Positions 1 to 17,464 of a stretch of 64,000 nucleotides of DNA are shown here, piece after piece (position 1 is the first letter of the stretch; each line of letters opens with the position of its first letter). Position numbers and translations under genes: made by a program. Origin of the DNA: Dromiciops gliroides (taxonomy: Eukaryota > Chordata > Mammalia > Microbiotheria > Microbiotheriidae); NCBI RefSeq assembly GCF_019393635.1, contig NC_057867.1, forward strand, positions 1,320,527 to 1,384,526. The letters are read 5' to 3'. The notes beneath the pieces were generated by a model. It made no database searches. It had not been told where the DNA came from and was given only the letters and a program-made list of their open reading frames with translations.

Positions 1-2472
<2,472 letters not shown>

Positions 2473-3507
2473 CGCAGCCCGAGCACCCTCAGCCTCGGCC
2501 TCAGCGGCGGGAGACCGGAAGCGGCCTCGGCGCCGCTTCCGGTTTCCGGCCACCGCGTGCCCGCCCCGGCGACCGGAAGCGGCGCGGCCTCGGCCCGCCC
2601 TCCGCGGGGCGGGCGCCCTGGCGGGGCGGGCGCGAGGGCGGCGCGCGCGCGGCGCCGAGGCCGGGCCCGGGGCCGCGCCGGGCCCGCAGTAACGGCTGCC
2701 GGCGGGAGCGGCGGAAGCCGCGCGCTCGCGGGGGCCGGGGCTCAGTGAGGCCGAGCGGGGCGCGGCGGCGGCGGCGGCGGCGGCGGGCGCGGCCGGGCCC
2801 GGGGCCCGCTTGGGGGCGGGGCCCGGAGGGGGCCGGGCCGGCGGCCTCTTGGCTCCGGGGCGCTCCGCGGGGGGCTTCCCCATGCACGGCGGGGCGCGCG
2901 GGCCCGAGGGGGGCCGGACGGCTGAGGCTCGCTCCTTCGGTGCCGCCGCCGCTCCCGCCGCTCCCGCCGCTCCCGCTCCCGCCGCCGCGCCTCTCTCCGG
3001 CCCGCCTCGCCGTCCGCAGCAGCCCCGGGTCCGCACGAGGCTGTGCACCGCACCGCGCTGCAGCCCGCCAGGCGCCCAGCCGCCTAGTGAGTGCCCGCCC
3101 GCCAGGCGCCCCACCCCCGACGTCAGAATCCCGCCGAGGGCCGGCCGGCCGGCGCCGCTCAGCGTTGGTCGTCGCTGCGCCCCGAGGGCTCGGGCTGCTG
3201 AGTCCGCGCGGCTGCGGCCGGGGCGGCGATGGCCTTGGCCGTGGCGGCGGCGGCAGCCACCGCCTCCGCGCGCTCGGACCCGCTCTCCGGTCCCCTCCCC
3301 CACGCACGCAGCTGGCGCCTAATCAGTGCGGGCCGAGCAGCCCTCGATGCGCCCGCCTCGTGGTGTGCGGAATGGGGCCGCGTCGGCGGGCCCGGGGTAG
3401 GCGGGACGAGCGCGAGCCGTCGCCTTGCGGGCGGACGGGCGGACGGACAAACAGACGGAGGCAGGCACGCACGCACGCACGCTCGCTCGCTCGCCTTCAC
3501 TTGAGCC

Positions 3508-3513
3508 TTTAAT
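3508..3513 (-). terminator. CDK16 polyadenylation signal ATTAAA
   Basis: On the minus strand ATTAAA lies about 1.2 kb downstream of the CDK16 stop codon (4732), just before the GC-rich USP11 upstream island. Cleavage is expected around 3480-3500. No AATAAA occurs on this strand in the 3' UTR, so this variant hexamer is the best candidate. Confidence 0.55.
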
Positions 3514-4081
3514 AGTTCATACAGCGACCAGGGTGTACAGGGGAGCCGAGCCCCCCTCCCCCCGCCCCCCGCGCGGGAGCCAACGCCCCGCCCCGCACGG
3601 GCCGGGGCGGCGCGGGCCAAGGCGGCGGAGGGGAGGGAAGAGCCGTCCAGGGGCTTTGGGGCCCCGCTCCCTCCCTCCCTCCCCTGCCCCCCCACCGGCT
3701 CCCGGGGCCCCGTCTCTGCCCATCGGCACCGAGGGGGTGGGGGGAGGCGAGCGGGGGCGGAGCGTCGACTCGGGACACCGAGAAGGGGGCCACGGGGAAG
3801 GGGCGGAGCCAGGCCGGCGGGATCCCAGACCTGGCCCTCTGGCACCTCTCGAGCCCCTAGCGGAGAGCTGCGGGAAGGAACCCCACCCCTCCCCTCAGCC
3901 CCTAGGTCCTCAGACGAGCCCCAGGCTGCTTGGGGGGAGGGGGCGGGGAGAAGGAGGGGAGGGGCTGGAGCCGGGCCAAGGTCCCAGCCTCCTGATTGGC
4001 CAGCGGCTAGGGAGGTGGGGGGCATTCATTGCACATAATACTGGGGGCCTGCGTAGGGGGCGGCCCGGGCCCTGTCGGTCT

Positions 4082-4152
4082 GCATGTTACAGATGTTACA
4101 TTTTAAAAATAAAATCCTCATTCAAAATAATAAATTTAAAAAAAAAATAAGG
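4082..4152 (-). promoter_or_regulatory. AU-rich block in the CDK16 3' UTR
   Basis: A 70-base A/T-rich island sits inside an otherwise G/C-rich 3' UTR. On the transcript strand it is U-rich with AUUUUAUUUUUA-type stretches and a long U run. It could be a stability or ELAV-type binding element. On the opposite (plus) strand the same block carries two AATAAA hexamers. The role is inferred from composition only. Confidence 0.35.
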
Positions 4153-4731
4153 GGCAAGTGAGTCAGGGGGACGCGGGAGGAGGCTGAGGCCATGTTAGGC
4201 CATGTCAGAGTGGGGCAGGTACACCTCTGCTTGGGAGGTCCCTGAGGCCTAGGCCTGCCTCCTTCCCTCCCTATCTCCCTCCCTCTCCTCAGGGCTGGGG
4301 GGGGGGGGGGCGGGGGGAAGAAGATGAGCACAGAAGGGAGGCTCATTGGGGGCTGCCCCCTCGGAGTCCGAGGCTGCCCTGGGCCATGCTGTCCGATGAC
4401 TGGGAAAAAACAGACAAACAGACAGCCAGACAGCGGAGGGAAGGAAGAGCTTTGTTAGCACCCTTCCACAAGAGTCAGTTGTAGGGGAATGGGGGTGGGG
4501 AGGCAGCTGAGCCAGGAGCAGGCAGGTTAGTGGAGGGACGTGGTGGTGGTGGTGGCGGCGGCTGCGGTGGCCAAGTCGAGGAGGTGCGAGCTGTGCTGGG
4601 GAGAGTGGGGATAGGTAGAGAGCAGGACTGGCTCCACAGCAGCCCTCCTCCCAGCGGCCTTGATGGGCCTCCAGAGGCCTCAACCTCCAACCAGTTGCCA
4701 GCACCTTCTCAAAGCCAGCTGCCCCAAGGGC

Positions 4732-8737
<4,006 letters not shown>

Positions 8738-8899
8738 GGTGACCTGGAAGGGGGTGGGACACACTGAGTTCCTGCTCCCCAGGGACTCCTGGGGGCTGGA
8801 TCTCAGAGGGCGGCAGGCCCACCTGGGTGGTGAGAGTCGGGTGGCTGGCTGAGGGCACGGGGCCTCCTCCTTGTGTGCTGCCCTGCCCAGTGGACTCAC

Positions 8900-9020
8900 T
8901 GTAGGAGCACAGGGCCCCACAACACATGTCATCAGCTGGAGGGGCAGGCTGGGCAGGGGGCTCGGCTTCTCCCGCGTGCCCGGCGAGGCAGCCCCGGACG
9001 CGGCCATAGAATGGTATGTT
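8900..9020 (-). other. Possible alternative first exon of CDK16
   Basis: A perfect GTGAGT donor (minus strand, exon end at 8900) follows an open segment with an ATG near 9012. If spliced to the exon that starts at 8743, the frame runs straight into the CDK16 start (…CAPT then VTMDRMKK). It lies only about 160 bases upstream of that exon, so alternative first-exon use or chance are both possible. Transcript evidence is needed. Confidence 0.3.
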
Positions 9021-9535
9021 CCGTTGGCACCAGCCCCACATCCCCCCCAACTGCCAGGGGACGGAATGTTCCCACTGCCCCAGGGAATCACATGACCCTG
9101 GCAACCGTTGCCACGGGGACTAAATTGGACAGTCCCATAGGCCAGCTAAGGGTGGGGGAGGGGGGAACTAGATAGAGGCCTAGCTCATGGGCCCAGGGGC
9201 CTTGGGGGCTTAGCTCCACCCCCCTCTTACTTGAATGGGACGGCTCCCAGAATGACCTGTCTGTCCTCCCAGCTGGCAGAAGAGGAGATTCAACGGTGAC
9301 CACATAAAGGGCCCTCCACCCCACCCCAGCCAAGCCAGGTGGGGTGTGGCAGACTAGGGTGGGGCTAGTCTCCTTCCCTTTCTCCCACAGGGTCTCCCTA
9401 GCCCAGTTCTAGGATTCCCCAAGGAATGGCACAAGGTTTCAGGCTTAGCCTCAGCCTCACCACTCCACTATCCCAGGGAAGGAAGAGGGGTGTTCCTCTA
9501 TCTCTAGCCTAGCCCTGGTTGCAGGGAGAGGCCCT

Positions 9536-9558
9536 GGCTGACTCAGCAGCTATAAATA
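9536..9558. promoter_or_regulatory. MARE/AP-1-like site next to a TATA-like element in CDK16 intron 1
   Basis: GGCTGACTCAGCA (9536-9548) matches the palindromic MAF/NF-E2 element TGCTGACTCAGCA at 12 of 13 positions. TATAAATA follows three bases later on the plus strand. The other strand reads ATATTTATAG, close to a MEF2 site. This could be an intronic enhancer or a tissue-specific promoter. No transcript start is visible. Confidence 0.35.
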
Positions 9559-9954
9559 TCTCGGCTAAGGCTGGCAGGGGGGCCAGGGCCAGGGCCAGGG
9601 CCTGGGCCTGGGCAAGGCAAGGAAGGGAGAGAGGGGGGTCTTAAGAAAGAGAAGGGGAGGGCGTTCAGGAAGACCTCAGCATTATTATGGAGAATGTATC
9701 AACTGTCCAGTCTTAGCCCCAGATGGTCCTAGGCCCCAGATGGGAAGTGAAGCCAAGTAGGATGTCTGAGGTACCAGCTGCTTGCAGGGAAGTAGAAGGA
9801 AGGAAGGGCAGGAGGCTCGACTAGGGGCCTGCACCATTCCTGGGAAACTCAGACCAGCTCAGGCCTTGGGGTAAAAGGGTAGCCATTCCCGGCAGAATAG
9901 CCACTGATTGTTCAGAGCCTTCCCCTCTTCCCAAGGTAGCCTTTACAGCTCAGA

Positions 9955-10100
9955 GTTCATTGAAGCCTCATTTTGCAGATTAGGGACTTGGAGTTCATAG
10001 AGGTTCTGTGATTACATGGTTATACAAGTAGGATTGGAAGCCAGGGCCTCCTTCACTGCTTAGGTTTAGGAGTTAGCCACACTGTCTTCTCTATTGCCTT
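9955..10100. repeat. MIR-like ancient SINE fragment
   Basis: It has the degenerate MIR layout: 'cattttgcagatta', 'gttctgtgattacatggttatac', then 'ggattggaagccagg'. It is old and diverged and lies inside CDK16 intron 1. Confidence 0.5.
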
Positions 10101-10919
10101 AACCACTTCGCAACCTGTCCCTTGGCCCAGGAACCAGGTTCCCACGGGTTTTAAGCCATCACCATCCTCTGGGAGTCCTGAGAAATGGGGGGGGGGGGGA
10201 GAAATGCAGCCTAGGAGGAGTTGCAGAAGCTAAGGAGCCAGTCAGTGGCCTGCTAAAAGAAAGGCTGGGAGGGAGGGTTTCTGTGTCTTGGATGTAGAAG
10301 AATTTCTGTAGCTTGCTTGCTCCAAAGGTCCCAATTACCAGAAATACCCAAGAATGGAACCAAGGTTGGACAGCTGCTTAGTGGCTGGGCCTTCAGACTT
10401 CTAGTTCCATTTGACCACATGCCTGCAAACCATCTACTTTTTGGGGGGAGGGGCGGGAAGCCTCTTGAATTTCCTAATTCTGCTGGAGGAACTTTGAACC
10501 CTAATCTCTTCTTGGGGAGCAGGGAGCTCATGGGATCTGGGGACTGCCCAGGGGCTTCCTGGGCAGCAAGCAAGGTGCTGAAGGTTGCAACCAAATTCCA
10601 TTTGCCTCAGTTTCCTCCACCTTAAAATGGGAATGATAAGCTTTTTTCAAAGCTATAGAAATGCTGGCTATGATGATGATTTCTGTGGGAGAACTAAGGG
10701 GGGGGGTTATAGGGAAGTACCTTGGAATTATGGAAGAATCTCATTTCTGGGGGAGGGGGGAGAAGCCTTCTATTCCTGTTAGGGAAAAGGTCTAGGGAAC
10801 TCCAAGGACATAGTACTGAGGATGGGCTCTTTTCCTGAGGGGGTGGGGAGGGAAGCAGGCAGAGAATCCTCAAGAACCTTGTGTATCTTGGGGGAGAGAA
10901 ATGAAGGAGTCCTTGAAGA

Positions 10920-11075
10920 ATTGGGGATCATAGAATTAGGGTTGGAAGGGACCTTCAGCATCACCTTCAACCTGTTCAACCTGTCATTTCATAGAGGAGG
11001 CAAGGGGAGCTCCAAGAGGCCAATTGACTTGCCCAAGGTCACACAGGTAGGAACCGGCAGAGGCAGCATTTAAAG
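10920..11075 (+). repeat. MIR-like ancient repeat
   Basis: The order 'atcatagaattagggttgga', 'tcatttcatagaggaggc' and 'ttgcccaaggtcacacaggt' is a diverged, MIR-type core in CDK16 intron 1. Confidence 0.5.
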
Positions 11076-11424
11076 CAATGTCATCGCACTGGAACAAGCC
11101 CTGCATGCACCACACTGCTTCTTGGGGAACCATGAGGAACCAAGTACTGGAGGGCTAAAGAACAGATTCTTCCCCCCACCCCAATTCCTGGGGTGGTAGG
11201 TAGGCAGGGGAGGAGGGCTGTGAGGGGGTGATTATAGAAGGCAGGGAGGGCTTGGGGTGGGATGAGCACAGGGCAGAGTCCCAAGGTGGCCACACCCCCC
11301 CTTCCCCCCCCCCCGGGCCCCAGTGCATTGTAGGAAACTCCCAGCCCCGCATCCTCCGGCCTGGGCCCCCTCCCCTCCGGGAAAAAAGGAGGGGGCTGGT
11401 GGGGGGGGAGGGGCAGGAGCTTAC

Positions 11425-11844
11425 CGGCGGCAGCGGGAGTGGGGACGCGCTCGGGGGCGCGGGGGCGCTGGGGGCCTCAGTGCTGCGGGCCCGGCGCGGC
11501 GGCGGCTGCGGTGGCTGCGGCGGCGACCCCCTGGGCTCCGTGGGCGGCGGCTCCGGGCAGGCCCCGGCGGCGGCGGCGGCGGCCCCGGCGGCGGCGGCGG
11601 CGGCGGCGGCGCGGGAGGTCCCAGTAGTCGTCGGCCATGGCGGCTGGGCTCGACCCGCCCGCGTCGTCCCGCTCAGCCGCCCATGGGCCTGGCCGCCGCC
11701 GCGGAGCCCCAGGAGCGAGATCCCGATCGCGCCGCGCCGCGCCCTGCGCCCTCGCCTTGGGCCGCTCGCTGTCCCTGGCGCGGTCCCGGTCCCGGCTCCG
11801 AGCCCGGCTCCCCGCAGCCGCCCAAGCCGCGGCGGCTCCGGCAC
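11425..11844 (-). other. CDK16: CDK16 first exon with an open in-frame extension
   Basis: A GTAAGC donor follows position 11425 on the minus strand. Splicing to 8743 joins VTM onto the annotated CDK16 start. The frame through this exon is open for exactly 140 codons back to an ATG at 11842-11844, so an N-terminally extended protein is formally possible. It would carry long Ala and Pro runs. A different frame starts at ATG 11637-11639 (MADDYWDLP then an Arg run) and closes after 53 codons, which would make it an upstream ORF. The safest reading is a 5' UTR exon. Confidence 0.55.
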
Positions 11845-12540
11845 CTGCGCACAAGGCCCCGCCTCGGGGCCAGGGGGAGGAGGAGGAGCCCGGAACGTCC
11901 CACTGGCTCGGCCTCCGGGAGGGGTGAGCGCGAAGACGGGAGGAAGCCAGCTGGGCGCCGAGGCCCCGCCGCGCCGAGCCGAGGGCCTGGGCCTAAGAGG
12001 GACCTCCCTCCGAGGGGACTTGGTACGGTCCCAGGTGTCGGCGGGGGCGGCTCGGGCCGAACCACAGCCAGCGGCGTCCGGGGAGGCAGGGCTGCAAGGG
12101 GCGGAGACGGGGTTTACTTGGGGGCGGTGTCACTCGCCCAGCAATCTCCCAGGCCGCCCAGGGGAAGCTGGGAAAGGCAGGCCACGGCAGGGGCCCTCTC
12201 CCAGGCGTTCCCCTGGCCCGAAGCAGAGACACAGGAGCCGACCTGACAGCTCCTCCCCGCTGCCCCAGCTTGGTACGGCCTGCCTCCGGCCTCTCGGCCT
12301 CCCGGCTCCTCCTCGAGGGAGGGGCCCGTCCGCTGCCAGGAGCTCATTGGCCAGGGCCTCCTTTTCCCACCTCCCGCGGCCTCGCCCCCTAGGTGCGCCG
12401 TTCCCGCTTTGGCCCTGCCCTGTTGCCCGCCCCGCCCGCTTCGGTCCGGGGCCGGGTTCCACTCGCCGGCCCCGCCCCCCAATCCCGGCTGGGCCCTGTA
12501 CGGCGATTGGATCGGGATCACAGAAGCCTGCCCTCTCAGC

Positions 12541-12604
12541 CGCGAGGCCACCAGGACCTTCTGCTCGCCAGCCGCGAGGCCACCAGGACCTTCTGCTCGC
12601 CAGC
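12541..12604. repeat. Perfect 32-bp tandem duplication
   Basis: Positions 12541-12572 and 12573-12604 are identical 32-mers (start cgcgaggccaccagg, end ctgctcgccagc). They lie at the upstream edge of the CDK16 CpG island. Identity without any mismatch points to a recent duplication. Confidence 0.9.
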
Positions 12605-12660
12605 CACGGCCGCCGGTCTCTGGGTCGTGGGTCGCGCCGGCCGGGCGGGGCCGGGAGGGT

Positions 12661-13089
12661 GGATGTGCGGGTTTCACTTTCGTTCTTTGGGATCACTGTG
12701 CTGACAGGAATTCGAAAATCCTTTGGAGTTGCTTTTCTCTCTGCGAAGCGTCGATTCCTTTAGGGCTTCCCAGTTGGCTCGGAAACTTTCTTTTTCCGCC
12801 TTCCTTATGGCGCGCTAGCGTTTTCATACATCCGCACACCAGAGGCAGCCGTTCCTCAGCAGGACAGCCCCTTAGTTGCCAGCTTTGAGCTACTACAAGG
12901 AAAAGATGCTATAGGTAGTTTTGTACGCATGGGTTCTTTTCCTCTTTAATTCTTCGAGTGGTCATGCCCAATAGTGGCATGCCTGTGTCAAAGGGCTTGC
13001 CTGCACAAGTAGAAGAAAAATAGTCATATCAATAATGTACTCCACTTGAGGCTTGTGGCTTGAGTCTGCCATAATTTGGTTGAATAGAT
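12661..13089. other. No recognisable gene
   Basis: This is unique-looking sequence between the CDK16 island and the first SINE. No exon, RNA gene or clear repeat was recognised. Confidence 0.5.
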
Positions 13090-13529
13090 CTCCAATGTAT
13101 TTCTTTTTTTTTTTTTTTTAGTGAGGCAATTGGGGTTAAGTGACTTGCCCAGGGTCACACAGCTAGTAAGTGTTAAGTGTCTGAGGCCGGATTTGAACTC
13201 AGGTACTCCTGACTCCAGGGCCGGTGCTTTATCCACTGCGCCACCTAGCCGCCCCCCCCTTTTTTTTTTTTTAATTTACCATATTCCAAACTTTACTATT
13301 ATTGTCCAGGACGCGCTACCATCCTCTTAGTCACCCAGATTTGCAATCTAGGTATTATCTTTATTTTTTTATTTTTTTAATGGGGCAATGAGGGTTAAGT
13401 GACTTGCCCAGGGTCACACAGCTAGTAAGTGCCAAGTGTCTCAGGTCACATTTGAACTCACGTCCTCTTGAATCCAGGGCCGGAGCTCTATCCACTGCGC
13501 CACCTAGCTGCCCCCTCCAATGTATTTCT
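13090..13529 (-). mobile_element. Composite insertion: two SINEs plus about 90 bp between one pair of target-site duplications
   Basis: Two minus-strand copies of the marsupial tRNA-type SINE (about 13105-13258 and 13365-13514) enclose roughly 90 bp of other sequence. The whole is flanked by a 15-bp direct repeat, ctccaatgtatttct, at 13090-13104 and 13515-13529. Read on the minus strand the order is SINE, unique segment, second SINE, A-tail. This fits one retrotransposed read-through transcript, or a transduction later hit by the second SINE. Confidence 0.7.
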
Positions 13530-13659
13530 AGCTTGGAGAGAGCCATGTCCAAAATGGTGTAGTTCTGCATGCCTTCTGACATGACTGCCCCCAAGATTTA
13601 GAGGATAACTTTCCTGTTAACTGCCCTTGAACAAAGACTTGCTCTCTCCAACAGGGGCA

Positions 13660-13945
13660 GCTGGATAGAGCACTAGTCCTGAAGTTGGGAGGACATAAAT
13701 CCAAATATGACCTCCGACACTTACTAGCTGTGTGACCCTGAGCAAGTCACTTCATGCCAATTGGTGTAAACATCCAGGGCCATCTCCAGTCGGTCTGATT
13801 ATAGGTCTTGCCACTGGACCCAGATGGTTGCAGAAAAGAGAGTGAGGCTGATGACTCTGCAAAGTCCATCCTCATTTAAATCCAATTTATTTCAAGTCAT
13901 GACATCTATTGTGGTCCTCTTCTAGAAAGAAAGACCAACAAGAGC
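13660..13945 (+). mobile_element. tRNA-type SINE with an RTE-like 3' half
   Basis: The 5' part (ggggcagctggatagagcac … cttactagctgtgtgaccct) matches the local SINE family. The 3' half has 'atccagggccatctccagtc', 'gagagtgaggctgatgac' and 'tcaagtcatgacatc', ending 'ctagaaagaaagaccaacaa'. That tail recurs at 29070-29375 and is the marsupial RTE-mobilised type as I recall it. Confidence 0.6.
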
Positions 13946-13959
13946 TCTCTCCAATAAAA

Positions 13960-15780
13960 CCTTTTATCTCTGGGCAGTACAGAGGGCTTTGCCACTGCAT
14001 GTCTTTTGTAGGTTGCAGTTAAAAAGACCAAATCTAATTTGATGCAGTCCTTCACTAGGTTGGCAACACACAGGATTGGCCCACAAGCTTTCTGGATTGG
14101 AGATGGAGTTTGGGATGTTCTTGGTCCTCAGGCTTGCACTTGAGTGACAAGAAGTCAAGTAGACATTTGTCTCTTGAGTTCTCCCTCAGTGTATGCCCTG
14201 CTATTACTGGGAATGCTTGGCCTTTGGTAGCCTGAATTATTGAGATTGTCTTCCTTGGCTTTAGATCTTTGCACTTCTGTTCTTAGACTACTCCTCAGTT
14301 CTAGCTCCTGTTCCAAAGCATGCTCCCAATTAGGTGAAGGTTGATTTAGACTCCTCGACACCAGCTGAGTCTCCTTATCCTCCCTGCAGGGAGGACTTCC
14401 ACTCCTTTAGTTTGGAGCTACTCAGTGAACACTTCCAAAGATTCAGAATTGCCTTTATTTCTTTTATCCCATTTGCTTTGCAAATGGTCTCTGTCTGTGC
14501 AGACCTCTGGAGAAGCACAATAGGTCTTGTTTACTTTTCTTCATCTAATCCGGGAGGGAATTCTCCTTTTCTGAAGCCTTAAGTCTCTTTGATGTCATCA
14601 TATGCTGCGACAAGGGCAAAGTGTTCCCACCTAGACTCATCTCCCACATAGATTGACATAGAAGTGGTGGTATCTCTCCTCTGAGTCTTTTTATGGTTCA
14701 GAATACAGATGTCATCTTCCATTAGTACAACCTTGTTGGCCTTTTGCTGAACAAACAGAGAATACCCTGGGTCAGCGGGGTCACAGTGGACTTCTGGCCT
14801 TGTAAAGGCCCTGATGGCTGCAGTACCTGCTTGGGTCAGACATTTGCATTTTTCTAATAGTGATTTGAGGAATAAAGTTATAAAAGTGATTATCTGTCTT
14901 TCCATTCTAAAATAGAAAACCTACTTGGGCATTTGCTTAGGCTGGTGGTCCCCATATAGTGGTTTGCAACGATGGTCTAAGGTGTTCACACTAAAAATTC
15001 TTTCATGGAACTAGAAGCAGTAAATAATTGCCCAATGATATTGCAAATCTTTTTTTCCTTTGTGACACAAATATGTGCATCTTGGAAGCGTTATAGGTTT
15101 GTTTCCGGAGTGGTTTGAAACTATCATAATCATGTACCCAGTTGCCCAGTGATTTTGTTGTTCAGGAAAACCATTACATCAAACCGACTGCTTGGGACTA
15201 GATGTAACATATTCTTGCAGTTTCTCGACCTGCCGTGAAATTGTTTGTAAACTGTCACAAGGATGCAACATTCAAGTACAAACTGATTCCCGGTGGCTGG
15301 GCAGACACACGTGCACCTTCACTTATGTTCATGGCACCAGAGGAGTTCCCTTGTTTCACTCTGTTCCCCTGTGCACTTACCTCCCCTGTTATATAATCAT
15401 GTGACTGAGATGTTAGGAACATTCTTTCAACACACACATCAGGCTGTTTGAAGACTGTGATTCCTGGACTTGCATGGTACAAGCCATCTTGGAACCATTG
15501 TGGATCATCACAAATATTCTTGCCCCTCGTGGTGATATTAAGGCTGTTTTCCAATTTCAACTTATTCTCCACTCCTATTACCCTTCTTCTCTCTGCTGGA
15601 TTTTCACACGAACTGGATGGCGATATGGGGCAGTCTTTCAGTAGAGTTTTCTGTGAGAGGGCAGCAGGCTGGTCATCAGCAGAAAACTTAGAAAATCTAT
15701 TGGAGGAGATTCTTTCCTTACAACAGACACATTATGTAGAAACATTGTGGAAAAACACAGTAATATAATGCAACTGCACT
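13960..15780 (-). other. Unclassified region with coding-like open frames
   Basis: Minus-strand frames at 14155-14361, 14579-14905 and especially 15255-15735 have a non-repetitive amino-acid make-up. Examples are RGKNICDDPQWFQDGLYHAS and AIRAFTRPEVHCDPADPGYS. I cannot assign them to a family. The region is flanked by SINE and L1 sequence and shows no CpG island. It may be an old retrocopy of a host mRNA or the inside of another old element. No function is claimed. Confidence 0.3.
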
Positions 15781-15844
15781 TTAAATACATTTATCATGTA
15801 ATACATCAGTAGAAAAATGAATAGTTTGTATTGTAACTAGCTAT

Positions 15845-17225
15845 TTTTAATTGAATTTTTTAGATTTTATTTTTTCCAATTACATGTACAAACCATTTTA
15901 GCATTCTTTTTAAAAATTTTGAGTTTCAAATTCTTTCCCTCCTTCCCTCTCCCTCCTTGAGAAGGCACACAATTTGATATAGATTATTACACATGTGCAA
16001 TCATGGAAACATTTCCATATTAGTCATGTTAGAAAATACAAACAAAAAATAACCCAAGAAAAATAAGGAAAATAAGGAAAGCTTTAAAAAGTATGTGTTG
16101 ATCTGCATACACACTCCATTAGTTCTTTCTCTGGAGGTGGATAGTCTGTTTCATGAGTCCTTTGGAATTGTCTTGGATCATTGTATTGCTGAGAATAGCT
16201 AAGTTGTTCACAGTTGATTATTGCACATTATTGCTATTACAGTGCACAATGTTCTCCTGGTTCTGCTCATCACTTCACTCTGCATCAGTTCATGTAAGTC
16301 CAGACTTTTAGGAAAGAATCCTGCTTGTCATTTCTTAGATCATCAAAATCATATACTTCAACTTGTTCAGTCATTCCTTAACTGATGGGCATCCCCTCAA
16401 TTTCCAGTTCTTTGCCACCTCAAAAAGAACTGCTATAGATAGTTTTGTACAAAGAGATCCTTTCCCCTTTTTCTAAAATCTCTTTGGTATACAAACTGGT
16501 GGTATTGTTGGGTAAAAGGGTATGCACAGTTTTATGGCCCTTTGAACACAGTTCCAAATTGTTCTCCAGAATGGTTGGACCAGTTCACAACTTTATCAAT
16601 AGTAGCACCCTAATTTGCCCACATCTCCTCCAACATTTGTCATTTTCCTTTTCTGTTATATTAGCCAATCTGAGAGGTGTGAGGTGGTACATCAGAGTTG
16701 TTTTAATTTGCATTGCTCTAATAAATGGTGATATAGAGCATTTTTTCATATGACTATAGATGGTTTTGATTTCTTCTTCTGAAAACTGCTTGTTCATATC
16801 CTTTGACCATTTCTCAATTGGGGAATGACTTGTATTCTTATAAATTTGACTTTGTTTTTTATACATTTGAGAAATGAGGCTTTTATTAGAGAAACTTGTA
16901 AAAAAAATCCTCTGTTTTCTGCTTTCCTTCTAATCTTGGTTGCACTGGATTTATTTGTGCAAAACCTAAATTTAATATAATCAGATATTATCTATTTTAC
17001 TTATGTAATTCTTTCTCTCTCTCGTTTGGCTATAAATTCTTGCCTTATCCATAGATATGACAGGTAAGATATCCTAGGCTCCCCTAATTTGCTTATGGTA
17101 TCACTTTTATATCTAAAACACTTACCCATTTTAACCTCTTGGTATATTGTGTAAGATGTTGGTCTATACCTAGTTTCTGCCATGCTGGTTTCCAGTTTTC
17201 CCAGCAGTTTTTTCAAATAGTGAGT
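15845..17225 (-). mobile_element. L1-lineage LINE, 3' end
   Basis: Read on the minus strand, 16585-16866 encodes a typical L1 ORF2 C-terminal stretch (EKWSKDMNKQFSEEEIKTIY then MKKCSISPFIRAMQIKTTL). It is followed by the recurrent 3' UTR that ends 'catgtaattggaaaaaataaaatc' at about 15850-15900. It is 5'-truncated and diverged. The same 3' end recurs at about 18340, 22885 and 50100. Confidence 0.8.
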
Positions 17226-17460
17226 TCCTGTCCACAGTCTGCTCTGGGCTTCAGGTCTAACCACCACCCTGCTGAGATAAACCTTTCCTGCCAACTTCCT
17301 AAGTTATCCTGGGCTGGAAAATTGTTTCACCCTGACCTCTTGTTGGTTTTGTTGATCCAGAATTCAATTTTAGGTGTTATTTTAAATGTGTTTGGATGGA
17401 AATTTGGGAGAGGCCATGAGTCCCTGCCTTTATTCTGCCATCTTGGCAGAATATTTATTT
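17226..17460. repeat. Unassigned repeat-like segment
   Basis: This lies between the L1 3' end and a SINE. It ends 'tttattctgccatcttggca', a phrase that looks like the start of an interspersed element on the other strand. The family is unknown. Confidence 0.3.
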
Positions 17461-17464
17461 ATTT

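Larger units (their letters stand above)
11400..12660. promoter_or_regulatory. CpG island promoter of CDK16
   Basis: A CpG-dense block surrounds the CDK16 first exon. It has GGC runs at 11568-11612, Sp1-type GGGGCGG boxes and no TATA box. It extends about 800 bases beyond the exon and ends near a short tandem repeat at 12541-12604. Promoter function is inferred from CpG density and from the downstream gene. Confidence 0.75.

Noticed and set aside
11155-12763. Long plus- and minus-strand frames around the CDK16 first exon, including one of 511 codons
   Set aside because: GC-driven openness. Only the exon ending at 11425, with its donor and in-frame join, has support.
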